The notes: generated from the sequence alone by a model not told the origin. A stretch of DNA of 7,930 bases from DASRTE01 sp035656095 (GCA_035656095.1 DASRTE010000130.1:1-7930); one strand, 5' to 3'. Positions 1-5,940 are shown, numbered from the stretch's first letter. Program-made: numbers and translations.

Positions 1-3
1 CAG

Positions 4-9
4 TATTCT
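4..9 (+). promoter_or_regulatory. Candidate -10 element upstream of purN (TATTCT)
   Basis: TATTCT fits the actinobacterial TANNNT -10 pattern and lies 46 bases before the preferred purN start, leaving room for a leader of about 40 bases. It is followed by CGCC, as in the similar elements before mdh and other genes of the window. Any -35 box would lie outside the window, so only the hexamer can be judged. Transcription could equally enter from a gene further upstream. Confidence 0.3.
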
Positions 10-45
10 CGCCCACGCCCGCCGATCGGCCCCGCGCATGTCTCC

Positions 46-50
46 AGGAG
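46..50 (+). promoter_or_regulatory. Ribosome binding site deciding the purN start (AGGAG)
   Basis: AGGAG is followed after five bases by an in-frame GTG at 56. The upstream in-frame ATG at 38 has no purine-rich sequence at a suitable distance. This supports initiation at GTG 56 and makes the ATG-initiated form, six residues longer, unlikely. Confidence 0.65.
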
Positions 51-55
51 ATCCC

Positions 56-685
56 GTGCCGCATCGTCTCCCTCCTGGTCGGTCGGCTCGACTGGCCGTC
101 CTCGTCTCGGGCACGGGCAGCAATCTCGAGGCACTCCTCGACGCCTGCGTCGAGCCCTCCTACGGTGCCGCCGTCGTGGTCGTCGGCGCCGACCGGCGCG
201 GCATCAGAGCACTCGACGTCGCGGCGGCGGCCGGCGTACCCACCGTCGTCGAGCGGGTCGGCGACCACCCGACGCGCGGGGCCTGGGACCGCGCGCTGGC
301 CGACCGGCTGGCTGCCTACGAGCCCGACCTGGTCGTGTCGGCCGGCTTCCTCAAGCTGGTCGGAGGCGCATTCCTCGCGCGCTTCGGCGACCGCTACGTG
401 AACACCCACAACGCCCTGCTGCCCTCGTTCCCCGGCATCCACGGCCCGCGCGACGCCCTGGCCTACGGGGTGAAGGTGACCGGTGCCACGCTGTTCTTCG
501 TCGACGAGGGCGTGGACACCGGGCCGATCATCGCCCAGGTCGCCGTGCAGGTCGACACCGACGACACCGAGGACGCGCTGACCGAACGGATCAAGATCGC
601 AGAGCGGCGACAACTCGTCGATTACGTGGGTCGCCTGGTGCGCGAGGGCTGGACGGTCACCGGCAGGAGGGTCACCATCCCGTGA
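56..685 (+). CDS. purN: Phosphoribosylglycinamide formyltransferase (GAR transformylase 1)
   Basis: PurN transfers the formyl group of 10-formyl-tetrahydrofolate to GAR, giving FGAR, the third step of de novo purine synthesis in the cytoplasm. Numbered from GTG 56 (209 residues, a normal family length), the phosphate-binding segment SGTGSNLEALL is at 18-28 and the catalytic segment NTHNALLPSFPG at 116-127. It supplies the Asn116 and His118 equivalents of the E. coli pair Asn106/His108. FFVDEGVDTGPII carries Asp154, equivalent to Asp144. The usual Pro after the catalytic His is Asn119 here (HN where E. coli has HP), probably a neutral variant. GTG 56 was chosen because AGGAG stands at 46-50; ATG at 38 is the alternative and would add only six residues. 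The stop overlaps the purH GTG by four bases, so the two are expected to be translationally coupled. PurN uses the cofactor made by FolD, encoded downstream. Confidence 0.95.
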   Translation: MPHRLPPGRSARLAVLVSGTGSNLEALLDACVEPSYGAAVVVVGADRRGIRALDVAAAAGVPTVVERVGDHPTRGAWDRALADRLAAYEPDLVVSAGFLKLVGGAFLARFGDRYVNTHNALLPSFPGIHGPRDALAYGVKVTGATLFFVDEGVDTGPIIAQVAVQVDTDDTEDALTERIKIAERRQLVDYVGRLVREGWTVTGRRVTIP

Positions 686-2247
686 ACGACGACGTACGGA
701 CGCCCGTCCGCCGGGCGCTGGTCAGCGTCCACGACAAGTCCGGGCTCGCCGAGCTGGCCGCCGGGCTGCAGGAGGCGGGCGTCGCCATCGTGTCGACCGG
801 CTCGACCGCCGCGCTCATCGCCGCGCAAGGCCTCCCCGTCACCGCGGTGGAGGAACTGACCGGGTTCCCCGAATGCCTCGACGGTCGCGTCAAGACCCTC
901 CACCCCGCGGTGCATGCCGGGATCCTGGCCGACCGGCGCCGGCCCGAGCACGTGAAACAGCTGGCCGAGCTGGGGATCGAGGCGTTCGACCTGGTGGTCG
1001 TCAACCTCTACCCGTTCACGGCGACGGTTGTCTCCGGAGCGTCGCCGGACGCGTGCCTCGAGCAGATCGACATCGGGGGGCCCGCCATGCTGCGCGCGGC
1101 GGCGAAGAACCACCCGAGCGTCGCGGTGGTCGTCGACCCGCGACGGTACGACGACGTCCTCACGTCCGTTCGGGCCGGAGGCTTCACCCTTGCGCAGCGG
1201 CGAACGCTGGCGGCCGAGGCGTACGTCCACACGGCCACCTACGACGTCCACGTGGCGTCGTGGATGGGAAACGTCCTGGCACCCACCGACGACGGCACCG
1301 GGTTCCCCGCGTGGATCGGCGGCACCTGGGATCGCGCGTCGGTGCTCCGCTACGGCGAGAACCCGCATCAGCCCGCCGCCCTGTACGTCTCCGGCTTCGG
1401 TCCGGGCGGCTTGGCGACTGCGAACCAACTGCACGGCAAGGCGATGTCATACAACAACTACGTCGACGCCGACGCCGCCCACCGGGCCGCCTACGACTTC
1501 GCGGAACCGACCGTCGCCGTGGTCAAACATGCGAACCCGTCCGGCATCGGCACCGGCGGCGACATCGCGCAGGCGTATGCGAAGGCCCACGCGACGGATC
1601 CGGTGTCGGCCTTCGGCGGCGTCATCGCCGCCAACCGCCCGGTGACCGCGGCCATGGCCGAGCAGGTGGCCGAGGTGTTCACCGAGGTGATCGTCGCGCC
1701 GGGCTTCGAACCGGGCGCGCTCGACGTGCTCACCCGCAAGAAGAACCTCCGGATCCTGCGCGTCGGCGACCGGCGCCAGGGCGAGGTGGAGACCCGGGCG
1801 ATCTCCGGTGGTCTGCTGATGCAGGCGGTCGACGCCCTCGACGCAGCCGGCGACGATCCTGGCGCCTGGAGGCTCGTCGCAGGGGAACCGGCTGACGCGC
1901 CGACCCTGGCTGATCTCGTGTTCGCCTGGCGGGCCTGCCGGTCGGTGAAGTCGAACGCCGTCCTGCTGGCGGACGACGGCGCTGCGGTCGGCATCGGGAT
2001 GGGCCAGGTCAACCGCGTGGACGCCGCGCGGCTCGCGGTCTCCCGCGCGGGCGGACGCGCCGACGGCTCGGTGGCCGCCTCGGACGCGTTCTTCCCGTTC
2101 GCCGACGGCCTGCAGGTGCTGCTGTCCGCGGGTGTCCGAGCGGTGGTCCAGCCGGGCGGATCGGTACGCGACGACGAGGTCGTCGCCGCGGCGTCGGACG
2201 CCGGAGTGACGATGTACCTGACCGGAACCCGACACTTCCTCCACTGA
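682..2247 (+). CDS. purH: Bifunctional AICAR formyltransferase / IMP cyclohydrolase
   Basis: PurH carries out the last two steps of IMP synthesis: formylation of AICAR with 10-formyl-THF, then ring closure of FAICAR. At 521 residues it is full length. The N-terminal cyclohydrolase (MGS-like) domain is seen in ALVSVHDKSG (12-21), VSTGST (37-42), KTLHPAVHAGIL (71-82), VVVNLYPF (105-112) and DIGGPAMLRAAAKNH (130-144). The C-terminal transformylase domain has RYGENPHQ (223-230), HGKAMSYNNYVDADAA (251-266) and KHANPSG (282-288) with the catalytic Lys-His pair at 282-283. It also has DPVSAFGG (306-313), the KSNAV segment, and the usual terminal SDAFFPF...TGTRHFLH. The GTG start overlaps the purN stop in GTGA, and AGGAGG at 665-670 lies 11 bases upstream. 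No missing motif or frameshift is seen. A 100-base gap with a large stem-loop follows, so the purN-purH unit probably ends there. Confidence 0.97.
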   Translation: MNDDVRTPVRRALVSVHDKSGLAELAAGLQEAGVAIVSTGSTAALIAAQGLPVTAVEELTGFPECLDGRVKTLHPAVHAGILADRRRPEHVKQLAELGIEAFDLVVVNLYPFTATVVSGASPDACLEQIDIGGPAMLRAAAKNHPSVAVVVDPRRYDDVLTSVRAGGFTLAQRRTLAAEAYVHTATYDVHVASWMGNVLAPTDDGTGFPAWIGGTWDRASVLRYGENPHQPAALYVSGFGPGGLATANQLHGKAMSYNNYVDADAAHRAAYDFAEPTVAVVKHANPSGIGTGGDIAQAYAKAHATDPVSAFGGVIAANRPVTAAMAEQVAEVFTEVIVAPGFEPGALDVLTRKKNLRILRVGDRRQGEVETRAISGGLLMQAVDALDAAGDDPGAWRLVAGEPADAPTLADLVFAWRACRSVKSNAVLLADDGAAVGIGMGQVNRVDAARLAVSRAGGRADGSVAASDAFFPFADGLQVLLSAGVRAVVQPGGSVRDDEVVAAASDAGVTMYLTGTRHFLH

Positions 2248-2250
2248 CGA

Positions 2251-2275
2251 GGGAGATCTCGCCGGTGCATCTCTC
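2251..2275 (+). promoter_or_regulatory. Small stem-loop that competes with the larger one
   Basis: GGGAGAT (2251-2257) can pair with ATCTCTC (2269-2275), seven pairs including one G-U, around an 11-base loop. The right arm shares bases 2272-2275 with the left arm of the larger stem-loop at 2272-2331, so the two cannot be fully formed together. This is the geometry of an attenuator, but it may be chance in GC-rich DNA. Confidence 0.25.
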
Positions 2276-2331
2276 GACCGGGCCGTGGCAGGCTGGTGGC
2301 TGGTCCACGGCGCTTGCTGAGCCGGTCGAGA
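2272..2331 (+). promoter_or_regulatory. Two-tier stem-loop between purH and the DUF5302-folD pair; terminator or attenuator candidate
   Basis: TCTCGACCGG (2272-2281) is perfectly complementary to CCGGTCGAGA (2322-2331). Immediately inside, GCCGTGG (2282-2288) is perfectly complementary to CCACGGC (2305-2311). The result is 17 pairs stacked continuously on the left side, with a 10-base bulge (2312-2321) on the right and a 16-base loop (2289-2304). It starts 24 bases after the purH stop. The right arm ends one base before the GAGGAG ribosome binding site of the next gene, so folding could affect both readthrough and ribosome access. No T-run follows, as is common for actinobacterial terminators. 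The arrangement is seen directly; the function is inferred. Confidence 0.55.
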
Positions 2332-2332
2332 C

Positions 2333-2338
2333 GAGGAG
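2333..2338 (+). promoter_or_regulatory. Ribosome binding site of the DUF5302-like gene (GAGGAG)
   Basis: GAGGAG lies nine bases before ATG 2348 but only three before the in-frame GTG 2342. This decides the start in favour of the ATG. It directly follows the right arm of the large stem-loop. Confidence 0.6.
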
Positions 2339-2347
2339 TCGGTGACG

Positions 2348-2569
2348 ATGAGCTCTCCCGAGAAGCCCGAGCCTTCGGACGAACCCGATGGTGCGGACGA
2401 ACCCGACGGCGCCGGGCCCGGCGAGGACGTCCGGGAGAAGTTCCGGGAGGCGTTGGCCCGCAAACAGGGCAAGGAGAAGGGTGTACCGCATCACCCGGAC
2501 CAGGCGGGCGGTTCGGTTCACACGAGGAGCGCCAAGACCCAGCGCATGTTCCGCCGCAAGAGCGGCTGA
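2348..2569 (+). CDS. Small DUF5302-like hypothetical protein
   Basis: A 73-residue, highly charged protein without Cys, membrane segments or a signal peptide. The first ~27 residues are acidic and Pro/Gly-rich, with a tandem DEPDGA repeat at 11-22. A short amphipathic segment, EKFREALARKQGKEKG (30-45), follows, then a His/Gly-rich stretch and the basic end RMFRRKSG (66-73). The KFREAL-x-RK core and the FRRKSG terminus match what I recall of the actinobacterial DUF5302 family, whose function is unknown to me. ATG 2348 was chosen over GTG 2342 because of the position of GAGGAG at 2333-2338. The stop is five bases before the folD GTG, which has no good binding site of its own, so folD translation may depend on this reading frame. 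A basic tail on an acidic body suggests nucleic-acid or ribosome contact, but nothing proves it. Confidence 0.75.
   Translation: MSSPEKPEPSDEPDGADEPDGAGPGEDVREKFREALARKQGKEKGVPHHPDQAGGSVHTRSAKTQRMFRRKSG
2378..2413 (+). repeat. 18-base in-frame tandem repeat encoding DEPDGA twice
   Basis: Bases 2378-2395 and 2396-2413 encode Asp-Glu-Pro-Asp-Gly-Ala twice. The two copies differ at three positions, all synonymous third bases (GAT/GAC, GGT/GGC, GCG/GCC). This suggests a local duplication within the acidic N-terminal tail. Confidence 0.8.
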
Positions 2570-2574
2570 CATCC

Positions 2575-3450
2575 GTGCCGGCGACGATTCTGGACGGCAG
2601 AGCGACGGCGGCGGTGATCAAGGCCGATCTGGTCGATCGGGTGGCGGCGTTGCGGCGGCGCGGTCTGGTCCCGGGGCTCGGCACGATCCTGGTCGGTGAC
2701 GATCCCGGCAGCCGCGCCTACGTCGCGGGTAAGCACCGCGACTGCGCCGAGGTCGGGATCGAGTCGATCCAGGTGGAGCTGCCCGCCGACGCCGAGCAGG
2801 TCGAAGTCGAAGCCGAGGTCGACCGCCTCAACGCCGATCCGGCATGCACCGGCTACCTCGTCCAGCTGCCTCTGCCGGCCGGGCTCGACGAGGACGCCGT
2901 GGTCGGTCGCATCGATCCGGCCAAGGACGCCGACGGGCTCCATCCGGTGAATCTCGGCCGGCTGGTCCAGATGCGTCCTGCCCCTCTGCCGTGTACGCCA
3001 CGGGGCTGCCTCGAGCTGCTCCGGCGCTACGACGTGCCGGTCGCCGGTGCGGACATGGTCGTGATCGGCCGCGGGGTCACGGCCGGGCGGGCGATGTCTC
3101 TGCTGTTCACCCGCCGGTCGGAGAACGCGACCGTCACGATCTGCCACACCGGGACCAAGGCACTGGCCGATCATGTCCGCCGAGCCGACATCGTCGTGGC
3201 GGCTGCCGGCGTTCCGGGGCTCGTCACCGTCGACATGGTCCGTCCGGGCGCGGCGGTTCTCGACGTCGGCATCACCAGAGTCGTCGGCGCGGACGGCAAG
3301 GGGCGCTACACCGGGGACGTCGAGCCGGCGGTAGGCGCGGTGGCCGGTTACCTCGCTCCCATGCCGGGCGGTGTCGGTCCGATGACGCGGGCGATGCTGC
3401 TCACGAACGTCGTCGAGGCGGCGGAGGCGGCGGCAGCCCGACCATCATGA
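2575..3450 (+). CDS. folD: Methylenetetrahydrofolate dehydrogenase / methenyltetrahydrofolate cyclohydrolase
   Basis: FolD oxidises 5,10-methylene-THF to 5,10-methenyl-THF with NADP+ and hydrolyses this to 10-formyl-THF, the one-carbon donor used by PurN and PurH. Numbered from GTG 2575 (291 residues, normal length), the N-terminal catalytic domain has SRAYVAGK with Tyr49 and Lys53. Gln97 is in VQLPLP, Asp120 in DADG (118-121), and PCTPRG is at 139-144. The Rossmann domain has VVIGRGVTAGRAM (162-174), and PGGVGPMTR (264-272) closes the fold. The usual Pro in the GRP motif is Ala173 here. The frame is open further upstream to 2296, but that stretch overlaps the DUF5302-like gene and has no FolD similarity. 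GTG 2575 begins where family proteins begin (PATILDGRA). It lies five bases after the preceding stop with only a weak binding site, so coupling is likely. Confidence 0.95.
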   Translation: MPATILDGRATAAVIKADLVDRVAALRRRGLVPGLGTILVGDDPGSRAYVAGKHRDCAEVGIESIQVELPADAEQVEVEAEVDRLNADPACTGYLVQLPLPAGLDEDAVVGRIDPAKDADGLHPVNLGRLVQMRPAPLPCTPRGCLELLRRYDVPVAGADMVVIGRGVTAGRAMSLLFTRRSENATVTICHTGTKALADHVRRADIVVAAAGVPGLVTVDMVRPGAAVLDVGITRVVGADGKGRYTGDVEPAVGAVAGYLAPMPGGVGPMTRAMLLTNVVEAAEAAAARPS

Positions 3451-3456
3451 CCTCGG

Positions 3457-3462
3457 TATGGT
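3457..3462 (+). promoter_or_regulatory. Candidate -10 element upstream of citrate synthase (TATGGT)
   Basis: TATGGT in the 40-base gap after folD fits TANNNT, is preceded by CGG and followed by GACG. It stands 28 bases before the citrate synthase ATG, allowing a leader of about 20 bases that includes the strong AGGAGG. I see no convincing -35 box, so confidence rests on its resemblance to the other such elements in this window. Confidence 0.35.
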
Positions 3463-3490
3463 GACGGCCACGTGGACGAGGAGGTCCCAC

Positions 3491-4618
3491 ATGGCCGAGA
3501 AGTCGCCCCGCGGTCTCGCGGACGTGGTCGCCGCCTCGACGTCGATCTCCGACGTCGACGGGCGTGCGGGACGCCTCTTCTATCGCGGGTACGACATCCA
3601 TGACATCGCCGGGCGGATCAGTTTCGAGGAGTGCGTCCACCTGCTCCAGCGGGGCACGCTGCCACGCCAGGGCGAGCTCGACGAGCTGACCGCCGAGCTC
3701 GCCGACGGGCGGCGGTACGGTGCGGTCGCCTCCACCCTGCTGCCGTATGTCGTCGGGAACGGTACGCCGATGGAGGCTCTCCGCACCCTGGTATCGGCGC
3801 TGTCCATCGACGACCCCGACGCCGCCGATTCGTCGATCGAGGCCGACCGCCGCAAGGCCACCCGTCTGGTGGCGCAGATGCCGATGGTCGTCGCGGCCTA
3901 CGAAGCCGAACGCCGGGGACACGAGCTGGCCGATCCCGAGCCGAAGCTCGGAATCGCCGCGAACTTCCTGCTCCAGGTCACCGGCCAGCCGCCCGCGGAC
4001 CGCGTCGCCGAGATCTTCGACGAGTGCCTGGTGCTGCACGCCGACCACACGATGAACGCCTCGACCTTCACGGCGCGTGTCATCGCAGCGACCCTGTCGG
4101 ACATGCACTCCGCGGTCACGGGTGCGATGGGAGCCCTGCGCGGCCCGCTGCACGGCGGCGCCAACGAAGCGGTGATGAAGACACTGACCTCGATCGACGG
4201 CGACGTAGAGAACGTCGACGACTACGTCCGCACCGAGCTCGACGCCGGCCGCAAGCTGATGGGCTTCGGGCATCGCGTCTACAAGACCGAGGACCCACGG
4301 GCGACGCACTTGCGGAAGATGAGCGAGGAGCTGGCCGGGCTCACCGGCGAGTCCCGCTACTACGAGATGTCGCGGCGGATGGAGCAGGTGGTGCTCGACA
4401 CCAAGGGGCTCTACCCGAACGTCGACTTCTACGCGGCCAGCGTCTATCACGCGCTTGGAATCCCCACCGACCTGTTCACACCGGTGTTCGCGATCTCCAG
4501 GATGAGCGGGTGGACCGCACACGTCATCGAACAGCACGAGGACAACCGGCTGATCCGGCCCGACAGCGAGTACACGGGGCCCCGGGGCCAGCACTGGGTG
4601 CCGGTCGACCGGCGGTGA
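3491..4618 (+). CDS. Citrate synthase (short, CitZ-like)
   Basis: Citrate synthase condenses oxaloacetate with acetyl-CoA and water to give citrate, the entry step of the TCA cycle. The 375-residue protein is the short form, lacking the N-terminal extension of the NADH-regulated E. coli type. Landmarks: LFYRGYDIHDIA (29-40), HADHTMNASTF (183-193), GPLHGGANE (218-226) with catalytic His221, GFGHRVYK (258-265) with His261, and YPNVDFYAASVY (308-319) with catalytic Asp312. IRPDSEYTG (355-363) provides a substrate-binding Arg. ATG 3491 was chosen because AGGAGG (3479-3484) lies six bases upstream; an ATG at 3458 would add 11 unsupported residues. Short citrate synthases include 2-methylcitrate synthases, and the sequence alone does not exclude that activity. 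The neighbouring mdh and icd favour the TCA role. No propionate genes are visible. Confidence 0.93.
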   Translation: MAEKSPRGLADVVAASTSISDVDGRAGRLFYRGYDIHDIAGRISFEECVHLLQRGTLPRQGELDELTAELADGRRYGAVASTLLPYVVGNGTPMEALRTLVSALSIDDPDAADSSIEADRRKATRLVAQMPMVVAAYEAERRGHELADPEPKLGIAANFLLQVTGQPPADRVAEIFDECLVLHADHTMNASTFTARVIAATLSDMHSAVTGAMGALRGPLHGGANEAVMKTLTSIDGDVENVDDYVRTELDAGRKLMGFGHRVYKTEDPRATHLRKMSEELAGLTGESRYYEMSRRMEQVVLDTKGLYPNVDFYAASVYHALGIPTDLFTPVFAISRMSGWTAHVIEQHEDNRLIRPDSEYTGPRGQHWVPVDRR

Positions 4619-4914
4619 GGCGCGCCGGGGGCCCAGCGCACCGGCAACGGAAGCCGATCTGGCAAGAATGGCCACTGGCCCTCGTGCTCGCCGTGGCCGG
4701 AACCGGCCTGTGGATCGTTGCGGACGACCACTTCAAGCGGGGCACGGTCGTGTTCGCGCTCGGCGTCTGCCTCGCCGCCGTCATGCGGGCGGTGTTGCCG
4801 AACGGGTCCGTCGGGCTGTTGCAGGTGCGGTCGCGTCTCGTCGACGTCCTGACACTCGCCGCGCTCGGCGGGGCGACGCTCGTGGCAGCCCTCATCGTCC
4901 CGCCGCCCTCCTGA
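4615..4914 (+). CDS. Small DUF3017-like membrane protein
   Basis: A 99-residue protein starting at GTG 4615, which overlaps the citrate synthase stop in GTGA. A basic, cytoplasm-like N-terminus (RR..HRQRK) precedes three predicted membrane segments at about 19-36, 43-61 and 76-95. A conserved-looking segment RAVLPNGSVGLLQVRSRLVD (58-77) lies between the second and third. The layout and the LP-x(5)-LL-x-VRSR-x-VDVL pattern match what I recall of DUF3017, an actinobacterial family often encoded next to folD; its function is unknown to me. No ribosome binding site of note precedes the GTG, so termination-coupled reinitiation is likely. In this window the citrate synthase gene separates it from folD. 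The frame stays open far upstream inside the citrate synthase gene, but that part is a shadow. Confidence 0.82.
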   Translation: MRRAGGPAHRQRKPIWQEWPLALVLAVAGTGLWIVADDHFKRGTVVFALGVCLAAVMRAVLPNGSVGLLQVRSRLVDVLTLAALGGATLVAALIVPPPS

Positions 4915-4930
4915 ACCGGCCGATCCGGTT
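4914..4930 (+). promoter_or_regulatory. Perfect inverted repeat overlapping the DUF3017 stop and the mdh -10
   Basis: AACCGG (4914-4919) and CCGGTT (4925-4930) form a perfect six-base dyad around a five-base spacer. It begins on the last base of the stop codon and ends on the first base of the TAGGCT -10 candidate. It could be a short terminator hairpin or an operator covering the mdh promoter; the sequence cannot separate these, and six-base arms are modest. Confidence 0.35.
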
Positions 4931-4935
4931 AGGCT
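4930..4935 (+). promoter_or_regulatory. Candidate -10 element upstream of mdh (TAGGCT)
   Basis: TAGGCT is a common actinobacterial -10 form. It lies 31 bases before the mdh ATG and is followed by CGCC. No good -35 box is found 16-18 bases upstream. If real, mdh has its own promoter despite the 52-base gap. Confidence 0.4.
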
Positions 4936-4966
4936 CGCCAGACCGATCGAGACGCGGAGGGCGCAC

Positions 4967-5923
4967 ATGGCGCGCAAGGGCAAGGTGACCGTCGTCGGCG
5001 CAGGTTTCTACGGGTCCACGACGGCTCAGCGCCTGGCCGAGTACGACATCGTCGAGACCGTGGTCCTCACCGACATCATCGAGGGCAGACCCGAGGGGCT
5101 GGCCCTCGACATGAACCAGTCGCGGCCGATCGAGGGGTTCGAGACGACCGTCGTCGGTCAGACCACCGGCACCGACGGTTCGGGCTACGAGGCCATCGCC
5201 GGCTCGGACGTCGTCGTCATCACCGCGGGTCTGCCGCGCAAGCCCGGGATGAGCCGGATGGACCTTATCGAGACCAATGCCAGCATCGTCCGATCGGTGG
5301 CGGAGAGCGTGGCGCGGCATGCTCCCGACGCCGTGGTCATCGTCGTCTCCAACCCGCTCGACGAGATGACGGCGCTGGCCCAGATCGCTACGGGCTTCCC
5401 GAAGCGCCGCGTCCTCGGCCAGGCGGGCCTGCTCGACACCGCGCGCTTCACCAACAGCGTCGCCGAGAGGCTCGGCGTACCGGTCGGCAGCGTCACGACC
5501 CTGACTCTCGGCTCACACGGCGACACGATGGTCCCGGTGCCGAGCCGGTGCTCGGTCGACGGCAAGCCGCTGGGTGATCTGCTGCCGCCCGCCGATGTCG
5601 ACGGACTCGTCGAGCGCACGCGCAACGGCGGTGCGGAGATCGTGGCACTGCTCAAGACCGGTTCGGCGTATTACGCGCCGTCGGCTGCTGCCGCGCGGAT
5701 GGCCCGGGCGGTGATGGAGGACGCCGGCGCCGTCATGCCCGTCTGCGCCTGGGTCGACGGCGAGTACGGCATCTCCGGGGTGTACCTGGGCGTCGAGGCG
5801 GAGATCGGACGGGTGGGTGTCCGCCGGGTCGTGGAGACGGACCTGACCGACTCCGAGCGGGGTGCGCTCGAGGCGGCTGCAGAGGCGGTCCGGGCCAAGC
5901 AGGCCGACGTCCAGCATCTGTAG
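4967..5923 (+). CDS. mdh: Malate dehydrogenase, LDH-like class, NAD-dependent
   Basis: The enzyme oxidises malate to oxaloacetate with NAD+, supplying the substrate of the citrate synthase encoded just upstream. The 318 residues are full length. The nucleotide-binding loop is VGAGFYGS (10-17), and Asp36 at the end of the second strand (VVLTDI) favours NAD over NADP. The mobile loop GLPRKPGMSRMDL (88-100) has Arg91 at the position that is Gln in lactate dehydrogenases, with Arg97 after it, so malate and not lactate is the expected substrate. SNPLD is at 128-132. Catalytic Asp157 and substrate Arg160 are in LLDTARF, and the catalytic His184 is in LGSHGD (181-186). GGAESD HGTMVPV-type spacing is normal. 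GGAGG-type binding site GGAGG (4956-4960) is six bases before ATG 4967. The GAGFYGS loop marks the LDH-like class; the other main class begins with GAAGQIG. Confidence 0.94.
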   Translation: MARKGKVTVVGAGFYGSTTAQRLAEYDIVETVVLTDIIEGRPEGLALDMNQSRPIEGFETTVVGQTTGTDGSGYEAIAGSDVVVITAGLPRKPGMSRMDLIETNASIVRSVAESVARHAPDAVVIVVSNPLDEMTALAQIATGFPKRRVLGQAGLLDTARFTNSVAERLGVPVGSVTTLTLGSHGDTMVPVPSRCSVDGKPLGDLLPPADVDGLVERTRNGGAEIVALLKTGSAYYAPSAAAARMARAVMEDAGAVMPVCAWVDGEYGISGVYLGVEAEIGRVGVRRVVETDLTDSERGALEAAAEAVRAKQADVQHL

Positions 5924-5932
5924 GTCGGCCGG

Positions 5933-5938
5933 TACCTT
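5933..5938 (+). promoter_or_regulatory. Candidate -10 element upstream of icd (TACCTT)
   Basis: TACCTT, preceded by CCGG and followed by GGCG, fits TANNNT. It starts ten bases after the mdh stop and lies 66 bases before the icd ATG. No -35 box is evident. It resembles the element before citrate synthase (CGG-TA-NNN-T-G). Confidence 0.33.
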
Positions 5939-5940
5939 GG

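Noticed and set aside
622..1434. Minus-strand open frame of 270 codons opposite the start of purH
   Set aside because: It overlaps the conserved cyclohydrolase motifs on the other strand, and its composition is that of a reading-frame shadow.
2253..2260. GAGATCTC palindrome as an operator
   Set aside because: An eight-base palindrome alone is too short to support a call; its bases are better explained as part of the small hairpin at 2251-2275.
2296..2574. Extended N-terminus for FolD starting at 2296
   Set aside because: The extension runs through the DUF5302-like gene in another frame and inside the stem-loop. It is Arg/Gly-rich and not found in FolD; GTG 2575 matches the family start.
1447..2684. 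Minus-strand open frames opposite purH and the DUF5302-like gene
   Set aside because: They are shadows of GC-biased codons. Low-complexity Arg/Pro/Ser-rich translations, no domain and no ribosome binding site of note.
3631..4614. Long upstream extension of the DUF3017-like frame inside citrate synthase
   Set aside because: It is an Arg/Gly/Pro-rich shadow of the citrate synthase codons. The membrane protein begins naturally at GTG 4615.
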